The notes: generated by a model from the letters alone, not told the origin. A DNA stretch of 64,000 nt from Actibacterium atlanticum (GCF_000671395.1 NZ_AQQY01000001.1:310001-374000); one strand, 5' to 3'; positions 37,079-45,726 are shown, counted from the stretch's first letter. A program made the numbers and translations.

Positions 37079-37100
37079 AGGGGCGCCTTCGGGCGCCCCT
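37079..37100. terminator. Bidirectional terminator between EF-hand gene and GST gene
   Basis: AGGGGCGCC (37079-37087), loop TTCG, GGCGCCCCT (37092-37100). It lies between two convergent genes. Its core is identical over 20 nt to the terminator at 36514-36533. Confidence 0.75.
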
Positions 37101-37108
37101 AATTACGT

Positions 37109-37723
37109 CTAGCCGCCAAAAAATGACGCCGGGGGTTTCATGGCATCCAGCCCCTGCATGCGGTCGATCCAGCCTTGCATCGTGTCCGTGGGTTTGACGC
37201 CTGCTTCGGCCAGCCATTGGGTATAGCCCCAGATGGCGCAATCGCCGATGCCGGGGGTCGCGCCGTGAAAAAACGGCTGATCGCCCAGCAACACGGCGAA
37301 GTTGGCGCAATCGGCGTCATAGCGGCCTAACAGCCATTCGATCGCGCCGGGCGGAAAGCCTTCGCCGTTGACCCGCTGCGCTTCTTTGAGCTGGGGCAGG
37401 CACATGCCGATGCGGTTGGCCTCCCACATCAGCAACTCGCGGCCGCGTTGCAGGGAGCGCGGGTCGTCGCCGCCAAGACATTGAAACCGCGTGGCAATTT
37501 CCAAAAGAATCGCGCCTGATTGGGTGTGCGGTACGCCGTCGATCAACAGCAAGGGCACTTCGCCAAAGGGGCTGACGGCCAGAAACTCGGCGGGCCGTGT
37601 GTCGCGCGGCGCCCATATGTCGACGGGTTTGGTTTGGTGGTCAAGGCCTGCCAAAGACAGGGCAAGGGCAACCTTGCAGGCGTGACCGGAATCCTTGTGG
37701 CCGTATAAAATCAATTCACTCAT
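37109..37723 (-). CDS. Glutathione S-transferase family protein
   Basis: A 204-residue GST-like protein. The N-terminal thioredoxin-fold domain (residues 1-78) begins MSELILYGHKDSGHACKVALAL and contains SPFGEVPLLLIDG with the usual cis-Pro and QSGAILLEIA glutathione-binding region near 65. The C-terminal helical domain covers about 90-200. Substrate is unknown. The start at 37723 is the family N-terminus; one at 37762 would add 13 residues. It lies 82 bp downstream of pirin on the same strand. Confidence 0.88.
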   Translation of the reverse strand: MSELILYGHKDSGHACKVALALSLAGLDHQTKPVDIWAPRDTRPAEFLAVSPFGEVPLLLIDGVPHTQSGAILLEIATRFQCLGGDDPRSLQRGRELLMWEANRIGMCLPQLKEAQRVNGEGFPPGAIEWLLGRYDADCANFAVLLGDQPFFHGATPGIGDCAIWGYTQWLAEAGVKPTDTMQGWIDRMQGLDAMKPPASFFGG

Positions 37724-37805
37724 GAAAATGTCCTTCTTTTGCATTTTCCATATTGGTGGCACGCAGGCCGCCCGCAGGAAAGTGCAAAAGAAGGGACGCG
37801 CGGGT

Positions 37806-38717
37806 TTAGATCGCCGGTTTGATGAAAGTGCCGTTTTGCAGGTCAGACATGGCCTGACGCAGCTCGGCCTGGGTGTTCATCACGATCGGCCCGTGCCAAG
37901 CGACGGGTTCCTGAATGGGCCGCCCGGTGACCAGCAAAATGCGCATGCCGTCAGGGCCGGCGGTTACTTCGATCTCATCGCCTGTATCGAACCGCACCAG
38001 CGTGCGATTGCCGGTCATGTCGCGAATGTTCAGCTCTTCGCCGGCAAATTCCTTTTCCACCCGCACCCCTTGCGGGGCAGAGGCATCGCGAAATTTCCCT
38101 GCGCCTGCAAAGACATAGGCAAAGGCGCTGGCGTAGGTATCCACGGGCAGGCGCTTGGTGGTATTGGGCGGTACGGACACGTCCAGATACATCGGCTCGG
38201 CGGCGATGCCGTCGACCGGGCCGGACTTACCCCAGAAATTCCCGGTGATAATCTTCACGCGGGTGCCGTCATCGTCGATTTCTTCGGGGATGTCTGACGC
38301 CGTGATGTCCTGATAGCGCGGGGCGGTCATTTTCAGGCTGGAAGGCAGGTTGGCCCACAGCTGAAACCCGTGCATCTGGCCCTTGGCGTTCCCGCTGGGC
38401 ATTTCCTGATGCATGATGCCCGAGCCGGCGGTCATCCATTGCACCGAGCCTGCGCCCAACTGGCCGCGATTGCCAAGGCTGTCGCCATGTTCGACGGTGC
38501 CTTCCAGCACATAGGTGATGGTTTCAATGCCGCGATGGGGGTGCCACGGGAAGCCACGTTTATAGTGCGCCGGGTCATCGTTTCTGAAGTCGTCAAACAG
38601 CAAGAACGGGTCGGATTCGGTGGTGTCTCCAAAGCCAAAAGCGCGGTGCAGATGCACGCCCGCGCCCTCCATCGTGGGTTGCGCGTGGGATATGGATTTT
38701 ACAGGGCGAAAGGTCAT
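37806..38717 (-). CDS. Pirin family protein
   Basis: A 303-residue bicupin. The metal-binding pirin motif is in the N-terminal half: FPWHPHRGIETITYVLEG near residue 55 and AGSGIMHQEMP near 100, giving the His, His, His, Glu ligand set. The second cupin covers about 170-290. Bacterial pirins include quercetinases and regulators of pyruvate metabolism; which applies here cannot be told. It is upstream of the GST gene and separated from ilvN by a terminator. Confidence 0.9.
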   Translation of the reverse strand: MTFRPVKSISHAQPTMEGAGVHLHRAFGFGDTTESDPFLLFDDFRNDDPAHYKRGFPWHPHRGIETITYVLEGTVEHGDSLGNRGQLGAGSVQWMTAGSGIMHQEMPSGNAKGQMHGFQLWANLPSSLKMTAPRYQDITASDIPEEIDDDGTRVKIITGNFWGKSGPVDGIAAEPMYLDVSVPPNTTKRLPVDTYASAFAYVFAGAGKFRDASAPQGVRVEKEFAGEELNIRDMTGNRTLVRFDTGDEIEVTAGPDGMRILLVTGRPIQEPVAWHGPIVMNTQAELRQAMSDLQNGTFIKPAI

Positions 38718-38747
38718 GATGCGTCTCCTTTACCCAGTATATGATGC

Positions 38748-38776
38748 AAAAACGGCGCCCGGGTAGGGGCGCCGTT
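38748..38776 (-). terminator. Rho-independent terminator of ilvBN
   Basis: On the minus strand AACGGCGCCC (38776-38767) pairs with GGGCGCCGTT (38760-38751), followed by a run of U from AAAAA at 38748-38752. It lies 23 bp after the ilvN stop and upstream of pirin. Confidence 0.8.
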
Positions 38777-38798
38777 CAACATAATCTGTGCAGCTATG

Positions 38799-39359
38799 TC
38801 AGACGCCGCGCGCTAAGGCGGCCACGCCGGTGCGTGCCACTTCGATCAGGCCCAAGGGGCGCATCAGCTCGGCGAAGGCGTCGATTTTCTCGGGTGAGCC
38901 GGTCAGTTCGAACACAAAGCTCTCCAGCGTGCTGTCCACCGCGTTGGCGCGGAAGATGTCGGCCAGACGCAGGGCCTCGACCCGTTTGTCGCCCGCGCCT
39001 TCGACCTTGAAGAGCGCCAGCTCGCGTTCCACCGACGGGCCCTCGACCGTCAGGTCATGCACGTCATGCACCGGCACGATCCGACCCAGCTGCGCCTTGA
39101 TCTGTTCGATGATCGTCGGCGTGCCGCGGGTGACGATGGTGATGCGAGAGCGGTGGCCTTCGTGATCGACTTCGGCCACGGTCAGGCTGTCGATGTTATA
39201 GCCACGGCCTGAAAACAGGCCGATGACACGGGCCAGAACGCCCGCTTCGTTGTCGACAATCACCGCCAGAGTGTGGCTTTCGCGGACATCGGCGTTGGGG
39301 TCTTTCAGATCATAGGCCGAATGTTTCGAGAGGCCTTTTTTCAATTTTAAAGCAGACAT
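38799..39359 (-). CDS. ilvN: Acetolactate synthase small (regulatory) subunit
   Basis: IlvN activates the catalytic subunit and confers valine feedback inhibition. The 186-residue protein has an N-terminal ACT domain (about residues 28-100: HTLAVIVDNEAGVLARVIGLFSGRGYNIDSL spans its start) and a C-terminal regulatory domain. It lies 13 bp after ilvB, in the same attenuated operon, and a terminator follows. Confidence 0.96.
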   Translation of the reverse strand: MSALKLKKGLSKHSAYDLKDPNADVRESHTLAVIVDNEAGVLARVIGLFSGRGYNIDSLTVAEVDHEGHRSRITIVTRGTPTIIEQIKAQLGRIVPVHDVHDLTVEGPSVERELALFKVEGAGDKRVEALRLADIFRANAVDSTLESFVFELTGSPEKIDAFAELMRPLGLIEVARTGVAALARGV

Positions 39360-39372
39360 TTGCAGACCTTTC

Positions 39373-41127
39373 TTAAACCAAAACCGCGCCTTTGGCGCCG
39401 ATGGCGTTGGTGGCGTTGGCGTCGCCCAGCAGCATCTCGTTATGGGGCGAGCCTGACGGGATCATCGGGAAGCAGTTTTCGTGCTTTTCCACCAGACAAT
39501 CAAAGATCACCGGGCCATCATGGTTGACCATCTCCATGATGGCGTCGTCCAGATCGGCGGGGTCGGAGCAGATGATGCCTTTGGCGCCAAAGGCCTCGGC
39601 CAGTTTGACGAAATCGGGCAAGGCCTCGGACCACGACGAGCTATACCGCTCGCCATGCAGCAGCTGCTGCCACTGACGGACCATGCCCAGACGTTCGTTG
39701 TTCAGGATGAACTGTTTCACCGGCAGGCGATACTGCACGGCGGTGCCCATTTCCTGCATGTTCATCAGCCAAGATGCCTCACCGGCGACGTTCACAACCA
39801 GCGCGTCGGGGTGGGCCAGCTGCACGCCGATCGACGCCGGGAAGCCATAGCCCATGGTGCCCAGCCCGCCCGAGGTCATCCAGCGGTTGGGGTCTTCAAA
39901 CCCGATGTATTGCGCGGCCCACATCTGGTGCTGACCGACCTCGGTGGTGACGTAGCGGTCCATGCCTTTGGTTAGTTCTTCGAACCGCTGCAGGGCATAT
40001 TGCGGTTTGATGGTCTTTTCCGAGCCGGTGTAGGCAAGGCAGTTGACCTTTTTCCAGTCGTTGATCTGATCCCACCACTGTTTCAGGCCCGACTTGTTGG
40101 TCTTGCGACCACGGGATTTCCAGATGCGCAGCATGTCTTCCAGCACATGGGCGACATCGCCGACGATGGGCAGCTCAACATGGATGACCTTGTTGATCGA
40201 GCTGGGATCGATGTCGATATGCGCCTTCAGCGAGTCGGGGCTAAAATCAGCCAGACGCCCGGTGATCCGGTCGTCGAAACGGGCGCCGATGTTGATCATC
40301 AGATCACAGCCGTGCATCGCCAGGTTGGCCTCATACAAGCCATGCATGCCCAGCATGCCCAGCCAGTTGTCGCCCGACGCCGGATAGGCACCCAGACCCA
40401 TCAGGGTCGATGTGATCGGGAAGCCGGTGGCATCCACCAGTTCGCGCAGCAATTGGCTGGCGGCATCGCCCGAGTTGATCACACCGCCACCGGTGTAGAA
40501 AATCGGGCGTTCGGCGCTTTCCATGGCTTCGACCAAACGTGTGATCGTTTCGATGTCGCCTTTGACAGGTGGGTTGTAGCGCGACTGGATGACCTTGCGC
40601 GGCTCGATATAGTCGCCCGAGGCAAACTGAACGTCCTTGGGGATGTCGATCAGAACCGGGCCGGGGCGGCCGGTGGAGGCCACGTGGAAGGCCTCGTGGA
40701 TGGTGGGCGACAGCTTGTCAGTGTCTTTAACCAGCCAGTTGTGCTTGGTGCAGGGGCGGGTGATGCCCACGGTGTCGGCCTCTTGGAAGCCGTCGGTGCC
40801 GATCATGAAGGTCGGAACCTGACCCGAGAAAACCACTAGCGGGATTGAATCCAACAGGGCATCGGTCAGGCCGGTGACCGCGTTGGTCGCGCCGGGGCCC
40901 GATGTTACCAGAACAACGCCGGGCTTGCCGGTGGTGCGGGCATAGCCTTCGGCGGCGTGCACGGCGGCTTGTTCATGGCGGACAAGAATGTGCTTGATGT
41001 CGTTTTGCTGGAAGATTTCGTCATAGATGGGCAGCACTGCGCCACCCGGGTAGCCAAAGACCACCTCTACGCCGTGGTCCTTCATGGCCTGAACCACCAT
41101 TTTTGCACCGGTCATCGTTTGTGCCAT
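39373..41127 (-). CDS. ilvB: Acetolactate synthase large (catalytic) subunit
   Basis: Thiamine-diphosphate enzyme that makes acetolactate or acetohydroxybutyrate, the first common step of branched-chain amino acid synthesis. With the start at 41127 (MAQTMTGAKMVVQAM) it is 584 residues. The catalytic glutamate lies in LVRHEQAAVHAAEGYAR near residue 48, and the ThDP/Mg region reads VNVAGEASWLMNMQE near 450. YPGGAVLPIYDE lies near residue 26. Starts at 41193 or 41151 would run into the attenuator region. The operon is preceded by a leader peptide and terminator consistent with attenuation by branched-chain amino acids. Confidence 0.96.
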   Translation of the reverse strand: MAQTMTGAKMVVQAMKDHGVEVVFGYPGGAVLPIYDEIFQQNDIKHILVRHEQAAVHAAEGYARTTGKPGVVLVTSGPGATNAVTGLTDALLDSIPLVVFSGQVPTFMIGTDGFQEADTVGITRPCTKHNWLVKDTDKLSPTIHEAFHVASTGRPGPVLIDIPKDVQFASGDYIEPRKVIQSRYNPPVKGDIETITRLVEAMESAERPIFYTGGGVINSGDAASQLLRELVDATGFPITSTLMGLGAYPASGDNWLGMLGMHGLYEANLAMHGCDLMINIGARFDDRITGRLADFSPDSLKAHIDIDPSSINKVIHVELPIVGDVAHVLEDMLRIWKSRGRKTNKSGLKQWWDQINDWKKVNCLAYTGSEKTIKPQYALQRFEELTKGMDRYVTTEVGQHQMWAAQYIGFEDPNRWMTSGGLGTMGYGFPASIGVQLAHPDALVVNVAGEASWLMNMQEMGTAVQYRLPVKQFILNNERLGMVRQWQQLLHGERYSSSWSEALPDFVKLAEAFGAKGIICSDPADLDDAIMEMVNHDGPVIFDCLVEKHENCFPMIPSGSPHNEMLLGDANATNAIGAKGAVLV

Positions 41128-41160
41128 CTTGTCATCCTTCACGTCACACATTGGCGCTGA

Positions 41161-41189
41161 AATAAAAAAGCCCCCGTCTTGGCGGGGGC
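41161..41189 (-). terminator. ilvBN attenuator terminator
   Basis: On the minus strand GCCCCCG (41189-41183) pairs with CGGGGGC (41176-41170), then a U-run from AATAAAAAA (41161-41169). It is located 26 bp after the leader peptide stop and 34 bp before the ilvB start. An upstream alternative stem, GGCGCATGGG (41232-41223) with CCCATGCGCC (41196-41187), shares bases with the terminator's 5' arm and would act as antiterminator. Confidence 0.82.
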
Positions 41190-41214
41190 GCATGGGGTAC
41201 CGTTATGGTGTCCG

Positions 41215-41262
41215 TTACCGGCCCATGCGCCTGTCTCCTACGACGACGAGAATGCGTTCCAT
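41215..41262 (-). CDS. ilvL: ilvBN leader peptide
   Basis: A 15-codon ORF encoding MERILVVVGDRRMGR, with GAAAGGAA about 8 nt upstream as ribosome-binding site. The run Ile-Leu-Val-Val-Val gives five consecutive branched-chain codons, the hallmark of an attenuation leader: ribosome stalling there when charged tRNAs are scarce would favour the antiterminator. The regulatory scheme is established for ilv operons; its action here is inferred. The symbol follows the enterobacterial convention. Confidence 0.8.
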   Translation of the reverse strand: MERILVVVGDRRMGR

Positions 41263-41295
41263 TCCCGGGGTTCCTTTCTAATCGCGTGCGCGGCG

Positions 41296-41324
41296 ACATT
41301 ATGTGGGTGGAAAAGGGGCGTCAA
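41296..41324 (-). promoter_or_regulatory. Promoter of the ilvBN leader
   Basis: On the minus strand TTGACG (41324-41319) is followed after 17 bp by TAATGT (41301-41296). The expected start is near 41289, about 27 nt before the leader peptide ATG. Good sigma-70 spacing and five of six matches at -35. Confidence 0.7.
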
Positions 41325-41451
41325 CGGCAAAATTCTATATTTTGTGTCGCTGGAGGTGGTTTTCGTTTTCAAAAATTGCGCAGATCGGCATTTCAGAGAA
41401 ATTTGCGCGATTTGAAACGGCGAATCCGGTAACTTTCAGGTCGCTTGCGGG

Positions 41452-42093
41452 CTATATACGCCCAGTTCCCTGCAAAACACCGTGTTCCAGCGCATATCGG
41501 GTCAGGCCGGCGGTCGAGCTGATCCCCAGCTTGCGCTTGATATTTTTGCGATGGGTTTCGACCGTGCGGACCGAAATATCCAGTTCAAGCGCGACTTCTT
41601 TGTTGGATTTGCCCTGCGCCAGCTGCAACAGGATCGACTGCTCGCGATTGGTCAGCTGTTCGCGTTCGTTTGCGAGCGCAGGCTTTAGCGATCTGGAAGC
41701 GCCGGGGCACAGATATTGCTGTCCCGCCATGACCGCATCAATTGCGCGTTTGATCTCTTCGGTTGGAACGTCTTTGAGCACGTAGCCAGCGGCGCCGTGG
41801 CTAAGCGCCGAATTGATGTACTCCGAACTGTCATGCATCGACAGGATCAGGATCTTGGTTTGCGGGCGGCGTTCCAGAATGATCTCGGTCGCGGTTAGCC
41901 CGTTCACTTGTGGCATGTTCAGATCCAGCAGGATCACATCTGGCGCCAGTGTTTCCAGCTGGTCGATCACCTGTTGCCCATTGCTTAGCGTGCCCACCAC
42001 GGTCAGATCGTCATAGGTTTCAAGGATCGCCTCAATCCCTTCAGCGACCATCGGGTGATCATCGACAATTGCCACGCGTGATGGTTCACTCAT
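41452..42093 (-). CDS. NarL/LuxR-family response regulator
   Basis: A 213-residue two-component regulator. The receiver domain (residues 5-120) has acidic Asp11-Asp12 and phospho-acceptor Asp57 in VILLDLNMPQVNG, with Lys near 107 (YVLKDV). The LuxR-type helix-turn-helix covers about 145-205 (LTNREQSILLQLAQGKSNKEVA, then ISVRTVETHRKNI). It overlaps the sensor kinase gene by 4 bp. The pair is divergent from a TRAP transporter operon, its most likely target. Confidence 0.93.
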   Translation of the reverse strand: MSEPSRVAIVDDHPMVAEGIEAILETYDDLTVVGTLSNGQQVIDQLETLAPDVILLDLNMPQVNGLTATEIILERRPQTKILILSMHDSSEYINSALSHGAAGYVLKDVPTEEIKRAIDAVMAGQQYLCPGASRSLKPALANEREQLTNREQSILLQLAQGKSNKEVALELDISVRTVETHRKNIKRKLGISSTAGLTRYALEHGVLQGTGRI

Positions 42094-43517
42094 GCGCTGA
42101 TCCTCTTTTTGGATTTGGTTTGCAGCATATGCGTCAGGGGGACCCGGGCTTCGATCAAAGCGCCGCTGCGGGTTGAAAGCAACCGCAATGTGCCGTCCAG
42201 CTGTTCCATGCGTTCCTGCATATTGCGAAGCCCCAGACCGCTGTGCACGGCACCAGAAGCGCCATCGGTTTCAAAGCCGCGCCCGTTGTCTTCGATACGC
42301 AGTCGTGCGCCCAGCCTGTCGCCGCGCAAATCCATGGTGACATGATCCGCACCCGAGTGGCGCTCGATGTTGGTCAGCGCTTCTTGCGCCACGCGATAGA
42401 GCGCGATTTTGGATTCCTGATCCAGCAGATTTCGGAAAACGACTGTGCGGAAATCAGTTCTAATACCCGTGCGCTGTTCGAACTCTTCGGTCAGAGCGTG
42501 CAGGGCAGGGCCAAGGCCCAGATCGTCCAGAACGCCGGGGCGCAGGTCGCGCGAAATCCGGCGGACCTCTTGGATGGCGCCGTTCAGGCCCGAAATGCTT
42601 TTCTCGACCCCTTCATGGGCGCGGCTGTCGCCCAGTTTCAGGCGGCGCGCGGTCAGCTCCATCATATAGCGCACGCCGACCAGCATCTGGCTGATACTGT
42701 CGTGCAATTCGCGCGCCACGCGGCCGCGCTCTTCTTCCTGTGTGTCGAAAATCCGCTGGGTCAGTTGCTTGAGCTTGGCATCCGCAAGGCGCCGCTCGCG
42801 GATGTTGATGACCAGCCCGGACATAAAGACCAGCAGCACGGCTGCCATGGTGATCACCCCGATCAGCTGAAACGTATGGGTGACGCGCGCTTCGGTTTGG
42901 GCACGCGAGGCGGCGACGGTCTTTTGGATATCGTCGATGAATATGCCGGTGCCAACGACCCACTTCCAGTCTTGCAATCCGATGACATAAGACACCATTT
43001 GCGCCTGATCTCCGGTGGACGGTTTGGTCCAAAGATAGCTGTGATACCCCCCGCCGGTGCGCGCTAGTTCGATCAGCCGGTCCACCACCTGTGTTCCGTT
43101 GCTGTCGGTCAGCCCGGCCCAGTTGCGGTTAATGAATTCGGTTTGGCGCGGACTGACCAGATTGGTGCCGTCATAGTCATAGACAAAAAAGTAGCCATCC
43201 TGCCCGTAAATCATGGAAGACAGGATTTGCGAAACATCAACCTTTGCGGCTTCGTCGTCGGGCAGGGCGCGCCCATACTTGGCCAGAAAGGCGGTGCGCG
43301 CCAGCGACAGATAGTTTTTCAACTCGGCCTTCTTGGCGTCAATCAGCTGGGTCTCTAGTGCGGCGATTTCCCGTTCCGACATCTGACGCGACTGGTGCAC
43401 CACGACCACCGAAATTGCCGCCGCCGCCAGCAAGAGAGGCACAGTCGCCGTAAAGAACAGCTTTTGCGCATAGGTCAGCTTGATACGGCTGAACGGGTTC
43501 AAGGGCGAGGCGGTCAC
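42090..43517 (-). CDS. Sensor histidine kinase with Cache domain
   Basis: A membrane histidine kinase of about 475 residues. A first transmembrane helix (about 18-36) is followed by a periplasmic single Cache domain (GQDGYFFVYDYDGTNLVSPRQ, near 105-125; QDWKWVVGTGIFIDDI, near 190), a second helix (about 220-243), and a HisKA_3 dimerisation box with the phosphorylated His in RVARELHDSISQML near residue 275. The ATPase domain has DNGRGFE and GLGLRNMQER. I chose the GTG at 43517 because AGGAG lies 10 nt upstream; ATG at 43559 is possible. Cache domains sense small organic molecules such as carboxylates. Confidence 0.9.
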   Translation of the reverse strand: MTASPLNPFSRIKLTYAQKLFFTATVPLLLAAAAISVVVVHQSRQMSEREIAALETQLIDAKKAELKNYLSLARTAFLAKYGRALPDDEAAKVDVSQILSSMIYGQDGYFFVYDYDGTNLVSPRQTEFINRNWAGLTDSNGTQVVDRLIELARTGGGYHSYLWTKPSTGDQAQMVSYVIGLQDWKWVVGTGIFIDDIQKTVAASRAQTEARVTHTFQLIGVITMAAVLLVFMSGLVINIRERRLADAKLKQLTQRIFDTQEEERGRVARELHDSISQMLVGVRYMMELTARRLKLGDSRAHEGVEKSISGLNGAIQEVRRISRDLRPGVLDDLGLGPALHALTEEFEQRTGIRTDFRTVVFRNLLDQESKIALYRVAQEALTNIERHSGADHVTMDLRGDRLGARLRIEDNGRGFETDGASGAVHSGLGLRNMQERMEQLDGTLRLLSTRSGALIEARVPLTHMLQTKSKKRISA

Positions 43518-43712
43518 GTCTTGTGGTCTCCTGGGGGCCAAAGCGGCATGTCTTAGCATGGGCAGACAGATGCTTGGCGTCAATCGTCTCACCGATGCGC
43601 AACATTTAGGCGAAAACATTGAGGTTTTTCCGGATTTTCTGGCGATCTACGTACTACTTGGTATTTATTCTAATCCTGTGGCTCGTTACGGTTTTTCCAC
43701 TAGATACGATCC

Positions 43713-43734
43713 GCCCGCCAAAGGGTGGGCTTTT
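43713..43734 (+). promoter_or_regulatory. Hairpin with U-run in the dctP leader
   Basis: GCCCGCC (43713-43719), loop AAAG, GGTGGGC (43724-43730) with one G-U pair, then TTTT. It ends only 5 nt before the GGAGG ribosome-binding site of dctP. It could act as a weak attenuator or as a 5' mRNA stabiliser. Confidence 0.4.
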
Positions 43735-43752
43735 CATGGGAGGAAATACCTG

Positions 43753-44835
43753 ATGGATCGACGTTCATTCCTACGTACGTCTGCACTTGGCGGTTCTGCC
43801 GCTGCCGCTTCGACTCTTGCCGCTCCGGCCTATGCTCAGGGCAAACGTACCCTGACGATGGTGACCTCGTGGGGGCGTGGTCTTGCTGGTGTGTTTGATG
43901 CTGCACAGCGTTGTGCTGATACCATTACCGCAATGACCGACGGCGACCTTACCGTCGAAGTTAAAGCCGCTGGCGAATTGGTTGGCGCATTCGAAGTCTT
44001 TGATGCTGTGACCTCGGGTCAGGCTGACATGTATCACGCTGCTGACTACTACTTCACCGGTCAGCACCCGGGTTACCAGTTCTTCACCGCCGCGCCTTTT
44101 GGCTCGACCGCACAGGAAATGGCCAACTGGTACTACCACGATGGCGGTATGGAACTGCATGACGAACTTGGCCAGATCTTTGGCCTGAAGTCGTTCCTGG
44201 CCGGCAACACCGGTGCTCAGGCTGGCGGTTGGTACCGCAAGGAAATCAATGGCCCTGAAGACTTCCAGGGTCTGAAGTTCCGCATGCCGGGCATGGGTGG
44301 ACAGGCACTCGGTAAACTGGGTGCTTCGGTTCAGAACCTGCCGGGTTCGGAAGTGTATCAGGCGCTGGCGTCTGGGGCGTTGGACGGCACCGAGTGGATC
44401 GGCCCCTGGGCGGATGAAAAAGCCGGTTTCCAGGAAATCACCAAGTTCTACTATACCGCTGGTTTCCACGAACCTGCTGCAGGTCTGTCGCTGGCCACCA
44501 ACCGCGAAGTCTATGAAAGCCTGCCCGCCGGTCAGCAGAAGATCATCGAGATTGCAGCTGGCGAAGCGCACCAGTGGAACCTGGCTCAGTTCCTGACCAA
44601 CAACGGTGCAGCGCTGCAGCGCCTGCAGGCTGCTGGCGTCAAGGTTCTGGAATTCCCCGACAGCGTCTGGGATGCCTTCGGTACCGCCGCAAACGACACC
44701 CTGAACGAGTACATGGACGACGAACTGTTCGCGCGTATTCGTAACAGCCTTGCCGACTCGACCAAAGCGTCGTCGGGCTGGCTGACGCAGGGTGAGGGCG
44801 CCTATCGCTCTCAGCGTGACCGCGTTCTGGGCTAA
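43753..44835 (+). CDS. dctP: TRAP transporter substrate-binding protein, DctP/TakP type
   Basis: Periplasmic solute-binding protein of a TRAP transporter, 360 residues. The N-terminus is a Tat signal (MDRRSFLRTSALGGSAAA, cleavage after AYA near residue 28). The binding fold includes FRMPGMGGQALGKLGA near 178 and SGALDGTEWIGPWADEK near 209, with YYTAGFHEPAAG near 233, as in TakP, which binds 2-oxo acids with sodium. A related carboxylate ligand is likely but not proven. GGAGG precedes the chosen ATG. A hairpin follows the gene, so dctP may be made in excess of dctQM. Confidence 0.92.
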   Translation: MDRRSFLRTSALGGSAAAASTLAAPAYAQGKRTLTMVTSWGRGLAGVFDAAQRCADTITAMTDGDLTVEVKAAGELVGAFEVFDAVTSGQADMYHAADYYFTGQHPGYQFFTAAPFGSTAQEMANWYYHDGGMELHDELGQIFGLKSFLAGNTGAQAGGWYRKEINGPEDFQGLKFRMPGMGGQALGKLGASVQNLPGSEVYQALASGALDGTEWIGPWADEKAGFQEITKFYYTAGFHEPAAGLSLATNREVYESLPAGQQKIIEIAAGEAHQWNLAQFLTNNGAALQRLQAAGVKVLEFPDSVWDAFGTAANDTLNEYMDDELFARIRNSLADSTKASSGWLTQGEGAYRSQRDRVLG

Positions 44836-44858
44836 GCCTTACACATGAAAATGATGCG

Positions 44859-44882
44859 CCCCGGGTCCTTTTAGGCCCGGGG
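44859..44882 (+). terminator. Hairpin between dctP and dctQ
   Basis: CCCCGGG (44859-44865) pairs with CCCGGGG (44876-44882), extended inward by CC/GG with one bulged T. No U-run follows. Stems at this position in binding-protein operons usually lower downstream expression or protect the upstream mRNA end; that role is inferred. Confidence 0.55.
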
Positions 44883-44931
44883 TGTATTCGCCACTGCGCC
44901 CTTTAGCGCAGTAAAGACGGGGGAGGCACTG

Positions 44932-45726
44932 TTGGAACTGTCCACAAAACAAACCATCATGACGATTGTTTATTACGGCGGCTCGGTCGAGTTCTTTGCC
45001 GCCATCATGACATTGCTCATTTTGGCAACCGTTATAGGGCTTTGGCGCCGCGAAATCATGTGGGGCTATGTGCGGGTGTTGGAAGGCTTTGCCAATACGG
45101 TGGGTCGCTTCTTTGCCTGGGCTGGTCTGTTGATGGTGTTGCAGCAGATCATGATCGTGTTCTTGCAACGAATCTTCCGCGTCTCTGAAATTTCCTTTGG
45201 GTTCTTCGCCAAGGATCTGTCGTGGTGGTCCGAAGAACTGAAGCTGTATAACGCGATGATCGTGGCGCTCTGTGCCACCTACACCTTTGTGCAGGGCGGT
45301 CATGTGCGGGTTGATCTAATCTATTCCGGCGTGTCGCACCGCACCAAGCGGGTGATCGACATGTTGGGGTCGCTTCTGTTCATGATGCCGGTGGCAGTGC
45401 TGACATGGATGTATGCCTGGTACTTCTTGTGGCGTCACCTGATCACACCGAAACCCTCGGCCACCGATACGCTGGACAAGCTGATGCTTAAGGCGCGCGC
45501 GGTGCGCTGGAACGTTGAAACCATTGGCTTTTCGCCCAACGGGTTCAACGCCTACTTCCTGTTCAAGGTTCTGTTGCTGGCCTACTGCGGATTGATCTTC
45601 CTGCAAGCCGTCGCCTTCTTCTATCGCTCGTTCCTCGAGTTCGTTGAGGGGCCGGAAAGCGAAGGCAAATACCTGGATAAAGACACGCTTGGCGAAGGCG
45701 AAGAAGCCTTTGAAGGCACGCACTAA
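44932..45726 (+). CDS. dctQ: TRAP transporter small permease subunit (DctQ)
   Basis: A 264-residue integral membrane protein, larger than the usual 160-200. Hydrophobic helices lie at about 18-38 (extra N-terminal), 60-80, 105-120, 140-165 and 195-220. The TTG start at 44932 follows GGGGAGG closely; the ATG at 44959 is an alternative. DctQ bridges the binding protein and the DctM channel. It is separated from dctP by a hairpin and from dctM by 17 bp. Confidence 0.88.
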   Translation: MELSTKQTIMTIVYYGGSVEFFAAIMTLLILATVIGLWRREIMWGYVRVLEGFANTVGRFFAWAGLLMVLQQIMIVFLQRIFRVSEISFGFFAKDLSWWSEELKLYNAMIVALCATYTFVQGGHVRVDLIYSGVSHRTKRVIDMLGSLLFMMPVAVLTWMYAWYFLWRHLITPKPSATDTLDKLMLKARAVRWNVETIGFSPNGFNAYFLFKVLLLAYCGLIFLQAVAFFYRSFLEFVEGPESEGKYLDKDTLGEGEEAFEGTH

